Shown here one piece after another: positions 8,360 through 15,995 of a stretch of 64,000 nucleotides of DNA. The stretch lies in NCBI GenBank assembly GCA_044228875.1, contig JBGAUA010000002.1:17062-81061 (forward strand), read 5' to 3'. The notes under the pieces are model-generated. The model did not search any database. It saw nothing but the letters and a program-made list of their open reading frames with translations, and was not told the DNA's origin. The translations under genes and the position numbers were made by a program. The stretch comes from Epilinea sp044228875. GTDB lineage: Bacteria > Chloroflexota > Anaerolineae > Epilineales > Epilineaceae. Numbering within the stretch: the first letter of the stretch is position 1; each line of letters opens with the position of its first letter.

Positions 8360-9586
8360 TCAGGGGATGCAGAGCACCTGGCCAGCGTAGATCAGGTTCG
8401 GGTTGGAGAGGCCGTTGGCCGCCGTGAGCGCGTAGGAAGCCATGCCGTAGCGCCAGGCGATGCCCGAGAGCGACTCGCCGGGCTTCACCACGTAGGTGAA
8501 GCGGCACTTGCCGCCCGGCTTGCCCGGGTAGCCGCCCGATCCGGGCTTGCCGTAGCCGCCCGAGCAGACCGTCAGCCCCTTGCCGGCATAGATGCGCTCC
8601 GGGTTGAGGATGCCGTTGCGGCTGGAGATGCCCGCAACGCTGTCCCCCGTGCTCCAAGCGATGCCCGAGAGCGTGTCGCCAGGCTTGACGATGTAGGTCC
8701 AGCAGTCGCCCTTGCCCGGAGGATCGGCCGGGACACCGGGACCGCCGCTGCCGCCGCAGCCGGGGATGGTCAGCGTCTGGCCCGCCCGGATGTAGTCCGG
8801 GTTGTGGATGCCGTTGGCCGCCGCGAGGGAAGACACGCTGACGCCGTGCAGGCGGGCGATGCTGTAGAGCGTCTCACCCAGCTTGATCACGTGGGTGCAG
8901 CCCGTCGGCTTGCCGTAGCCGCCGCCGCTGCCCGGCGTGCGAACCGGCGCCACCGTGGGACGGGGCGTGCCCGGTGTGCGGCCGGGCGGCACGGTGGTCG
9001 GCGCGGGGGCGGTGGCCGCCGGCCGCGTCGGACGCGGCTGGCCGTCGCAGGTGACGTTGATGCTGCCGTTGCTGAGGTCGGCCGCGATGGGGCCGGCGCT
9101 GGCGTTGGCCAGCATGACCGACTCCAAGGTGATGGCGCTGGTGCCGGAGGCCTTGCCCTTGACCTTGATCTGGGCGATGACGCCGTTGCCGGACTGCGCC
9201 GGCGCCGGGTTGACCCGGATCGCCGCGTAGCTGACGATACCGCTGTCGTTGTCGGCGCGGTTGGTCTGGATCATGCCCTGGTTGTTGGCGACCGCGGGCA
9301 GGTCACCGGGCGTGATGTTCACCGAGGCGGCGTTGGGGTCCGCATCGACGACCTCCAGGACATTGGCGTCGAAGCTGACGCGGATGTCCACTCCGAAGAG
9401 GTTCTCCACGTCATTGATGCGAATGTCGACCACCTGCGTAGCGTCGCAGGCCAGGTCGGACGAAGCGGGTGACACCTTGACCGACGTGCCGCCCTGGGCG
9501 AAGCTGGGGGGCGTCAGGGCAAGGCCCAGCGCCGACGCCAGCGCGAGCGCTGGCAGGATCCTGCTACGAGCATTGAAGCTGTACAT
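8360..9586 (-). CDS. exported cohesin-domain protein with three LysM repeats
   Basis: A 408-residue secreted protein. Residues 1-30 form a signal peptide ending PPSFA-QGG. Residues about 35-180 resemble a cohesin-type beta-sandwich (VKVSPASSDL, FGVDIRVSFDANVLEVVD, GVIAQIKVKGKASG). A Pro/Thr/Gly linker follows (about 183-230). Three LysM repeats occupy roughly 231-276, 297-340 and 365-408, each with a YxVKPGDTLSGIA-like start and an IYAGQxLxIP-like end. LysM binds peptidoglycan or chitin-like glycans, so the protein is probably anchored in the wall and may display the cohesin domain. AGGAGG precedes the ATG. The gene stands alone between a strong promoter and a strong terminator, which suggests high expression. 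Confidence 0.87.
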   Translation of the reverse strand: MYSFNARSRILPALALASALGLALTPPSFAQGGTSVKVSPASSDLACDATQVVDIRINDVENLFGVDIRVSFDANVLEVVDADPNAASVNITPGDLPAVANNQGMIQTNRADNDSGIVSYAAIRVNPAPAQSGNGVIAQIKVKGKASGTSAITLESVMLANASAGPIAADLSNGSINVTCDGQPRPTRPAATAPAPTTVPPGRTPGTPRPTVAPVRTPGSGGGYGKPTGCTHVIKLGETLYSIARLHGVSVSSLAAANGIHNPDYIRAGQTLTIPGCGGSGGPGVPADPPGKGDCWTYIVKPGDTLSGIAWSTGDSVAGISSRNGILNPERIYAGKGLTVCSGGYGKPGSGGYPGKPGGKCRFTYVVKPGESLSGIAWRYGMASYALTAANGLSNPNLIYAGQVLCIP

Positions 9587-9708
9587 TGGAAGTCTTCCTC
9601 CTGATACGGGTACGGATCATGCGCTCGACAAGCAGGCCTCTGCGGATCCGCGACAATGGCGCGGCCCGAGTGAGATGTCGAGTCACCAAAGCTTAATATC
9701 TCTTGGCC

Positions 9709-9737
9709 ATCTTACCAGACAGGCGCGGACATGTCAA
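9709..9737 (-). promoter_or_regulatory. sigma-70-type promoter of the cohesin-LysM gene
   Basis: Minus-strand -35 box TTGACA (9737-9732) and -10 box TAAGAT (9714-9709) are separated by 17 bases. The predicted leader is about 115 bases. The promoter sits in the AT-richest part of the region, between this gene and divergent ndk. Confidence 0.8.
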
Positions 9738-9879
9738 GACATAAAATTGCTTAACGTCAACGAGATTCACCTTAAAGACCATGGACCTTGGATTTGGAGC
9801 GACCGGTGCCCATGGCTATGATCGCCGCCGGTCACGCTTCGGTCGCATCGGCCACTCCATCCAGTAAAGGAACATCATC

Positions 9880-10329
9880 ATGGAACGCACCCTGATCATC
9901 CTCAAACCCGACGCAGTTCAGCGCGGGCTCGTCGGCGAGATCATCGCCCGATTTGAACGCCGCGGCCTCAAGATCTCCGCGCTCAAGCTGATGAGCGTAT
10001 CGCAGGATCTCGCCAGGCGCCATTACGCCGAGCACGAGGGCAAGCCCTTCTTCGGTGGCCTGATCGACTACATCATCTCCAGCCCGGTTGTGGTTCTGGC
10101 CGTCGACGGCCCCGGTGCCATCGTCGCGGTGCGCAACGCCGTCGGGAGCACGCGGCCGGCTGAGGCGACGCCGGGGTCCATCCGGGCCGACTTCGGTCTC
10201 ATGGTGGGCCGCAACCTGGTCCACGCGTCCGACGGCCCGGAAGCGGCCGTGAGGGAACTGGCCCTGTGGTTCGACGCCGGTGACTTCGCGGATTACACGC
10301 GGGCCATCGACACCTGGATCCTCGAATAG
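9880..10329 (+). CDS. ndk: nucleoside diphosphate kinase
   Basis: A 149-residue protein of normal family length that transfers the gamma phosphate of ATP to nucleoside diphosphates. The N-terminus MERTLIILKPDAVQRGLVGEI is the family signature. The phosphorylated histidine is H115 in NLVHASD, and R86/N87 and TRP at 91-93 (family nucleotide site) are present. AAAGGA precedes the ATG. The gene is divergent from the cohesin-LysM gene and followed by a small GC-rich hairpin before the epimerase gene. Confidence 0.97.
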   Translation: MERTLIILKPDAVQRGLVGEIIARFERRGLKISALKLMSVSQDLARRHYAEHEGKPFFGGLIDYIISSPVVVLAVDGPGAIVAVRNAVGSTRPAEATPGSIRADFGLMVGRNLVHASDGPEAAVRELALWFDAGDFADYTRAIDTWILE

Positions 10330-10350
10330 ACCCGGCGGCCCCGGCCGGGC

Positions 10351-10356
10351 TACAAT
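10351..10356 (+). promoter_or_regulatory. -10 box of a predicted leaderless transcript for the epimerase gene
   Basis: TACAAT ends only 9 bases before the ATG at 10366. Transcription starting 6 to 7 bases after the box would leave almost no leader, and no ribosome site is visible. The -35 region is poor. Confidence 0.5.
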
Positions 10357-10365
10357 CTGCGCCTC

Positions 10366-11376
10366 ATGGCAGATAACGGAACCGCATTCTCCTCGTCCGG
10401 CCCAGGCCCCGCGCGCCGCTGCGTCGTCACCGGGGCCGCCGGCTTCATCGGCAGCCATCTCAGTGAGGCTTTGCTGGACGCCGGCCACGAGGTTCTTGGA
10501 ATCGACTGCTTCACCGATTACTACGATCGGGCGATCAAAGAGGACAACCTGGCCGGCCTGCGTGCCCGCTCGGGCTTCCATCTGGTGGAGGAGGACCTGC
10601 GCAGCGCGGAACTGCGGCCGCTCGTGGCGGGCGCCGACGCGGTCTTCCACCTGGCGGCCATGGGGGGGCTGCTGCGTTCCTGGACCTGGTTCAAGGTCTA
10701 CCAGGACTGCAACATCCTGGCTACCCAGCGGTTGCTCGACGCCATCCTGGCCGAGAATGTCGGGCATCTCATCCACGTGTCCACCTCGTCGGTCTACGGG
10801 CGGGATTCTTCCGGTGACGAGCGTCAGCAGCCCCAGCCCATCTCGCCCTACGGCGTGACCAAGTTGGCTGCCGAGCACCTGGTCGGGGCCTACGCCGCCA
10901 ACTTCGGAGTCAAAGCCACGGTGCTGCGCTACTTCTCGATCTTCGGACCACGCCAGAGGCCGGATATGGGCTACCACCTCTTCATCGATCGCATCCTCAA
11001 GGGTGAGACGATCACCATCGCCGGTGACGGGCGCCAGTCTCGGGGCAACACCTATGTCGCGGATTGCGTGGCCGCCACGGTCGCGGCCTTCGCGCGCGGG
11101 CCGGTGCCCGAGGTGGTTGGCGAGACCTTCAACATCGGCGGAGGCGAGGTCATCTCCGCTCTGGATGCCCTGGCCCTGATCGAGCGCATCATCGGGCGCA
11201 AGGCCACGGTCGTCCACGGTTCGCCGCGGCCCGGCGAGCAGCTGCAGGCCCTTGCCGACACCGCCAAGGCGCGGCGGATGCTGGGCTGGCAGCCGCGAGT
11301 CGGAATCGAAGAGGGCCTACGCGCCCAGGTGGCCTGGCAGATGCAGCGCGCGGTCGCGGCGGGGGGCGGGTCTTGA
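10366..11376 (+). CDS. NAD-dependent nucleotide-sugar epimerase/dehydratase
   Basis: A 336-residue extended short-chain dehydrogenase. The NAD site GAAGFIGSH is at residues 21-29. The catalytic triad is visible as STSSVYG followed by YGVTK, with Tyr and Lys four apart. YFSIFGPRQRPD and the C-terminal LGWQPRVGIEEGL are typical of UDP-glucose 4-epimerase or UDP-glucuronate epimerase relatives. It probably makes an activated sugar for the glycosyltransferases that follow; its stop overlaps the TTG start of the next gene. The precise substrate cannot be read from sequence. Confidence 0.88.
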   Translation: MADNGTAFSSSGPGPARRCVVTGAAGFIGSHLSEALLDAGHEVLGIDCFTDYYDRAIKEDNLAGLRARSGFHLVEEDLRSAELRPLVAGADAVFHLAAMGGLLRSWTWFKVYQDCNILATQRLLDAILAENVGHLIHVSTSSVYGRDSSGDERQQPQPISPYGVTKLAAEHLVGAYAANFGVKATVLRYFSIFGPRQRPDMGYHLFIDRILKGETITIAGDGRQSRGNTYVADCVAATVAAFARGPVPEVVGETFNIGGGEVISALDALALIERIIGRKATVVHGSPRPGEQLQALADTAKARRMLGWQPRVGIEEGLRAQVAWQMQRAVAAGGGS

Positions 11377-12395
11377 GCCCATTCGACGCCGAACGCCCGG
11401 ACCCGTCCCTCCCGTACGAAGGTCCGGAGCTGACCGTGGTCATCCCCCTGTATAACGAGGTGTTGACCATCCCCGACCTGGCGCAGCGGCTGTCGGCCTC
11501 CCTGGATCGCCTGGGCCGCAGCTGGGAGGTGATCGTGGTGGACGACGGCTCCACCGACGGCTCATTCGAGGCGCTGCGCCGCGTCCACGAGGCCGATCCC
11601 CGCTTCTCGGTGATCCGCTTCCGGCGCAATTTCGGCCAGACTCCGGCCTTCGCCGCAGGTTTCGACGCCGCCCGGGGCCGCATCGTCGTCACGATGGACG
11701 CGGACCTGCAGAACGACCCCGACGACGTCGCCGCCCTGCTGGCCGAGATGGAGCGCGGCGACTTCGACATCGTCAGCGGATGGCGGCAGAACCGCAAGGA
11801 ACCCCTGCTCCTGCGCCGCATCCCATCCAAGTTCGGCAACCTCGTCATGCGCCGCCTGACCGGCGTCAGCCTCAAGGACACCGGCTGCTCGCTCAAGGCC
11901 TACCGCAGCGAGGTGGTGAAGAACACCCGCCTCTACGGCAACTTCCACCGCTTCATCCCGGCGGTTGCCAGCTGGTACGGCGTGCGCGTCGGCGAGGTGC
12001 CGGTGAGGGACAACGTCAGGGCCCACGGCAGCTCCAAATACGGCCGGGGCCTGAAACGGGCGCCGCGCGTGCTCCTGGACCTGCTCACGCTGCACTTCCT
12101 GCTCAACTACGCCACGCGGCCCATCCACATCTTCGGGGGCATGGGCTTCGCGACCCTGGGGCTGGGAATGCTCACGGCGGCCTACCTGAGCTGGGAGAAG
12201 CTGGCTCTGGGCCATGACATCGGCGGTCGCCCCCTCCTGCTCCTCGCTGCCCTGCTGATGATCATCGGCGTGCAGTTCATCTCCATGGGCTTCCTGGGGG
12301 AGCTCATGGTCCGGACCTATTACGAAAGCCAGAACAAGCCGATCTACGCCGTTCGCGAGGTTCTCGACCGCCCAGGATCGCCCCGGGCTGGCTGA
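11373..12395 (+). CDS. family 2 polyprenyl-phosphate glycosyltransferase
   Basis: A 340-residue protein of the dolichol/undecaprenyl-phosphate sugar transferase type. The GT-A fold is shown by VVIPLYNE, VDDGSTDGSF and the metal-binding DADLQNDP; FRRNFGQTPAFAAGF is also characteristic. Two C-terminal membrane helices (about 250-272 and 287-309) anchor it. It likely loads a sugar onto the lipid carrier used by the GT-C enzymes downstream. The frame is open upstream into the epimerase gene, but TTG at 11373, which overlaps the epimerase stop as TTGA, is the best start because the first conserved strand begins about 20 residues later. Confidence 0.87.
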   Translation: MSPFDAERPDPSLPYEGPELTVVIPLYNEVLTIPDLAQRLSASLDRLGRSWEVIVVDDGSTDGSFEALRRVHEADPRFSVIRFRRNFGQTPAFAAGFDAARGRIVVTMDADLQNDPDDVAALLAEMERGDFDIVSGWRQNRKEPLLLRRIPSKFGNLVMRRLTGVSLKDTGCSLKAYRSEVVKNTRLYGNFHRFIPAVASWYGVRVGEVPVRDNVRAHGSSKYGRGLKRAPRVLLDLLTLHFLLNYATRPIHIFGGMGFATLGLGMLTAAYLSWEKLALGHDIGGRPLLLLAALLMIIGVQFISMGFLGELMVRTYYESQNKPIYAVREVLDRPGSPRAG

Positions 12396-12428
12396 GCCTT
12401 GGCCCGGACCCACCAGGAGGAGAGGCGC

Positions 12429-14675
12429 ATGAGACTGAGACCAGCATCCGCGGCCGGCGCGCGAACGATGCTTGCGACGGGGCTGGCCGCCATGGTCCTG
12501 GCGGGGACGGCGCAGGCGCCGGCCGGACGGGCGGCGCCCCGCCGGATCGATCAGGCGCCGCCTGTCGCGGCCGATTTCAAGCCGGCGACCCTCCCCGGCG
12601 GCGCCTTCTATGGCGTCGACAGCTTCGACCTGCCTCCCGGATCGCCCTTGTCGAAGGACGCGCAGCAGATCATCGCCGTGGGGGGTAGGCTGACGCGCGC
12701 GGACCGCGGCGCGACGTGGTCTGCAATCGACAGCCCGTTCCAGCTCCGGCACATGGTGGCCACCTCCAACGGCGTGCTCCTGGTCAACGATGTCAACGGC
12801 AAGGGCTACCGCTCGGATTCCCTGGGGACCACCTGGACGCCGGTCGAACTCGAGCCGGGGGCGAAGATGCGCTTCCTGTCCGTGTCCGAGAACTTCGCCC
12901 GCGATGGGCAGGCCTTGGCCATCACCCTGGCCGAATGGCAGCTCTACCGTTACGACCGCTCGCGCAGCCGCTGGACCCAGGCCGTCCTCAGAGCCGGCGA
13001 GACCCACCTGGTGGGGGCCGCCGGCTTCTCTCCCAACGTCGTCGTGGACGAGCTGGTCCTGGCCGGCGCGGATGACGGGGTCTACCGCTCCCCGGATGCC
13101 GGGCAGACCTGGCAGCGCGTGGCCTCCGTCGCCGACGGCGCGCCGGCCTTCGGCCCAGCCGGCGGCGCGCCCGAGGAGCAGGGCATCGTCTTTCCGCGCG
13201 ACTTCGGCGACGACCGGCAGCAGCGCTACGATGCCGACGATCCGACGGTCTTCGCCTTCAACAAGGACGGCATCTACCGCTCCGACAACAAGGGCGATTC
13301 CTGGCGGCGACTGCCCTTCAGCGGCGCCAGGGTCCGGGACCTGGCGGTCTCCAACGCCTGGCCCTACGATCCTGTCCTGCTGGCCGCGGTCGACGCGCCG
13401 GGGCGGATCGGCGCGATCTCCCAGGACGGCGGCCAGTCCTGGGACTGGGTCGACGGCCCCCCGGGTGTGATGGGCACCGGCGCCGCGCTCTCGCGCGACT
13501 TCGGCGTTCCCGGTAGCAGAACCCCCTACAACTGGGATTCCCGTAAAGGCCCGACCGCCCTGTCCCTGCCGGCCCTCTACAAGAACCAGCTCCTGGGGCC
13601 TGTCGAGCGCTTTCGCGGATCGCGCGAGCTGTTCCTGGCCACTGACGGCGACGGCATCTGGCCGGGCCGTCTGGTGCTGGAGCCGAACGGGCGGGAGCGG
13701 GCTGTCTGGGATGCCGCCGGGCATAGGGCGTCGGACATCAGCCTGGGCAGTGGCGAGCCGACCACCCTGCTGCACCTGGACGACGGCTCGGGCAGCATCC
13801 TGGCCGGCAGCCGGGCCAGCGGGCTGTACCGCAGCCGTGACGGCGGCGGCTCCTGGACCGCGGCAGGCGGCGCGGAGAGCCTGCCGCGGGGTCGGGAGCA
13901 GACCATTCACCGGCTGGTCGCCGCGCCGGGAACCGGCGGGACCTTGTTCGCGGCGACGGAGAGCGGCGTCTGGCTGAGTCGCGACAGCGGGCAGGCCTGG
14001 CGGCGAACCAGCGGCCCGGCCCCGGCGCGGTCGCTGGCCGTGTCGCCGGACTTCGCCAACGATCGCACGCTCGTCTCCGCCCGGCAGATCTCCCGCGACG
14101 GCGGCGAGACCTGGAGCCCCTTGGCTGGGCAATCGGCCGACTTCGACTGGTCTGCGGCCGCCTTCTCCGCCGATTACGGGCGCGACCGCACGATCTACGC
14201 GGCGCTCAACCTGCCGGCGGACAAGCGCAACCTCGACGACTGGCCGCTCAAGGTATCGCGGGATGGTGGCCAGACCTGGGGCGAAGTCCAGGATTCATAC
14301 CTGCGGCAGAGCGGGATCCTGGCCCTGACCACGGTGGTGGCGGGAACGGATCCTTTGCGCGTGCTGGTCGGGACGGACCGCGGCCTCGTGCTCTCGACGG
14401 ATGGCGGCAAGACGTTCACCAAGCCCGCCAACCTGCCAAGCTCCGCGGTGCGGGCGGTGGACGCGCGGTCGCTCAGCCAGCCTTTCTTCACCGCGGCCAT
14501 CGTCGTGGCGGGGGACGCCGGCGTCTACTGGTCGTCCAATCGTGGCAACACCTGGACGGCGGGTCCGAAGGAGCTCAAGGACTTCCGCGGCGCGGCACTG
14601 GCCCCGGACGGGCAGGCGTTCCTGTTGTTCCGCATGGTGGACCTGCTGAGCTACGCCAAGGTCTTCACCCCCTGA
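12429..14675 (+). CDS. exported Asp-box (BNR/sortilin-like) beta-propeller protein
   Basis: A 748-residue protein with an N-terminal export signal (hydrophobic stretch about residues 12-30). About eleven Asp-box motifs of the form SxDxGxTW recur through the chain, for example SPDAGQTW, SRDGGGSW, SRDSGQAW, SRDGGETW, STDGGKTF. These mark beta-propeller blades in sialidases, sortilins and the YCF48 family. The sialidase Arg triad cannot be recognised, so an enzyme call is not justified. I moved the start to ATG 12429 because AGGAGGAG lies just upstream; an ATG-like frame extension to 12399 lacks a ribosome site. It sits inside a glycosyltransferase operon. Confidence 0.77.
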   Translation: MRLRPASAAGARTMLATGLAAMVLAGTAQAPAGRAAPRRIDQAPPVAADFKPATLPGGAFYGVDSFDLPPGSPLSKDAQQIIAVGGRLTRADRGATWSAIDSPFQLRHMVATSNGVLLVNDVNGKGYRSDSLGTTWTPVELEPGAKMRFLSVSENFARDGQALAITLAEWQLYRYDRSRSRWTQAVLRAGETHLVGAAGFSPNVVVDELVLAGADDGVYRSPDAGQTWQRVASVADGAPAFGPAGGAPEEQGIVFPRDFGDDRQQRYDADDPTVFAFNKDGIYRSDNKGDSWRRLPFSGARVRDLAVSNAWPYDPVLLAAVDAPGRIGAISQDGGQSWDWVDGPPGVMGTGAALSRDFGVPGSRTPYNWDSRKGPTALSLPALYKNQLLGPVERFRGSRELFLATDGDGIWPGRLVLEPNGRERAVWDAAGHRASDISLGSGEPTTLLHLDDGSGSILAGSRASGLYRSRDGGGSWTAAGGAESLPRGREQTIHRLVAAPGTGGTLFAATESGVWLSRDSGQAWRRTSGPAPARSLAVSPDFANDRTLVSARQISRDGGETWSPLAGQSADFDWSAAAFSADYGRDRTIYAALNLPADKRNLDDWPLKVSRDGGQTWGEVQDSYLRQSGILALTTVVAGTDPLRVLVGTDRGLVLSTDGGKTFTKPANLPSSAVRAVDARSLSQPFFTAAIVVAGDAGVYWSSNRGNTWTAGPKELKDFRGAALAPDGQAFLLFRMVDLLSYAKVFTP

Positions 14676-14693
14676 GGGTGAGCGAGGCCACCG

Positions 14694-15995
14694 ATGTCAG
14701 AGCAAGGCCTGTCGAGCGGGTCGAACCGACCATGGCTCAAGCCGCTCCTGGACCTGGCCCTGGTCCTGTTGATCCTCGCTTTGGGGTTGGGGCCGCGCTT
14801 GGATGCGGCCCGTTCCTACACCCTGCCGCCTCAGGCGGAGGAGGAGCTCTACAACCGCTACGCGGTGCCCTGGTCCCTGGGAGAGGGAGCCGCGCCGCGC
14901 GAGAAGGAATTCCCCTGGCACCCTCTGGGGTCCTTCACCCACCGCCCGCCCGGCTATGCCCTGTTCCTGGGCCTGGTCTACCGCGTCGCGGGCACGGAGA
15001 ACTGGCCCGCCGTGCGCCTGACCCAGGCCTGGCTCGGAGCCGCCGCGCTGGCCCTGCTCTACGCCATCGGAATCCTGGTCTACGGTGGCTGGGCCGGTCG
15101 CGCGGCGGGCCTGACCGCGGCGCTGCTCATGGCCCGCTACGACTTCCTGCTGCTCTTCGTCGGGCGACTGCTTTCCGAGACGGTCTACCTGCTGCTCTGC
15201 CTGGCCTTCCTGGCGCTGGCCCTGCTCGCGCTGCGCCGGCGGCATCCCTGGATCAGTCTGGCGGCCGGCTACGTCCTGGGCTGGGCCAACCTCACCCGGC
15301 CCTTTGTGATCTTCTTGGCGCCGGGCTACCTGCTGTGGCTGCTCATCGCCCCGCGGCTGGAACACCGCCGGCGGCACCTGGCGCTGGCGGCCTTCGGTCT
15401 GCTGGCGGCGATCGGTCCGGTGACGCTGCGCAACTGGCAGTTCCACGGGCGTCTGATCCCGATCTCGACCAACGGCGGCTTCACGCTGTACAACAGCATC
15501 GTCAAGGTGGAGGGACTGAGCGCGCCGGAGGATCTGCCTTCGGAGGACGCGATTGACGCGCTGGAGCTCGGTGAGCTTGCCGAGCAGGGGGCCTTTCGCC
15601 AGGCGGCGCTGGACTACATGCGCCGCCATCCGGAGGATCTGCCGCGCATCTTCGCGCGCAAGTTCCGGATCCTCCTGGCCGCCAAGGACGGGCACAAGGT
15701 CTCGCACGAGCTCATGGCGACGCCCGATGACACCTGGCTATACCCCTTGCTGTGGATCGGCGCCCTGTTGAGCCTGGCGGTGCGGCCCCGTCAACGGTGG
15801 CATCCGCGCCTGCTCCTGCTTCTGGCCATCGGCAGCCAGTTGATCGTCTGCCTGGTCACCAACACCGAGGCGCGCTACCGCGTGCCCATTGTGCCGCTCT
15901 ACGCCCTGCTGGCCGCCTGGACGCCGATCGGGCTGTTCTCCCTGGGTCGGTTCACCGGGTCGGCGCCTACCGCGCGGGATGAGGTCGGCGCCTGA
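14694..15995 (+). CDS. GT-C (ArnT/PMT-like, family 39) membrane glycosyltransferase
   Basis: A 433-residue integral membrane protein with about ten hydrophobic helices. It starts with a helix at 17-37, an acidic extracytoplasmic loop containing QAEEELYNRYA, and a HRPPGYALFLGLVYR segment typical of ArnT/PMT-like enzymes that use polyprenyl-phosphate sugars on the outer face of the membrane. It is 18 bases after the Asp-box protein and its stop overlaps the next start (TGATG), so the cluster is one operon. The sugar and acceptor are unknown. Confidence 0.8.
   Translation: MSEQGLSSGSNRPWLKPLLDLALVLLILALGLGPRLDAARSYTLPPQAEEELYNRYAVPWSLGEGAAPREKEFPWHPLGSFTHRPPGYALFLGLVYRVAGTENWPAVRLTQAWLGAAALALLYAIGILVYGGWAGRAAGLTAALLMARYDFLLLFVGRLLSETVYLLLCLAFLALALLALRRRHPWISLAAGYVLGWANLTRPFVIFLAPGYLLWLLIAPRLEHRRRHLALAAFGLLAAIGPVTLRNWQFHGRLIPISTNGGFTLYNSIVKVEGLSAPEDLPSEDAIDALELGELAEQGAFRQAALDYMRRHPEDLPRIFARKFRILLAAKDGHKVSHELMATPDDTWLYPLLWIGALLSLAVRPRQRWHPRLLLLLAIGSQLIVCLVTNTEARYRVPIVPLYALLAAWTPIGLFSLGRFTGSAPTARDEVGA

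Noticed and set aside
9738..9879. Promoter for ndk on the plus strand
   Set aside because: TTGCTT and TTAAAG-like boxes can be found, but neither their spacing nor their match is convincing.
11562..14132. An 856-codon antisense frame opposite the glycosyltransferase and Asp-box genes
   Set aside because: The plus-strand frames carry clear family motifs; the minus frame has none and no ribosome site.
12429..14675. Sialidase call for the Asp-box protein
   Set aside because: Asp boxes alone do not make a sialidase; the Arg triad and catalytic Tyr/Glu pair could not be identified.
14678..15556. A plus-strand frame beginning just before the GT-C gene
   Set aside because: It is Gly/Pro/Arg-rich with no membrane helices, while the frame starting at 14694 gives a typical GT-C protein.
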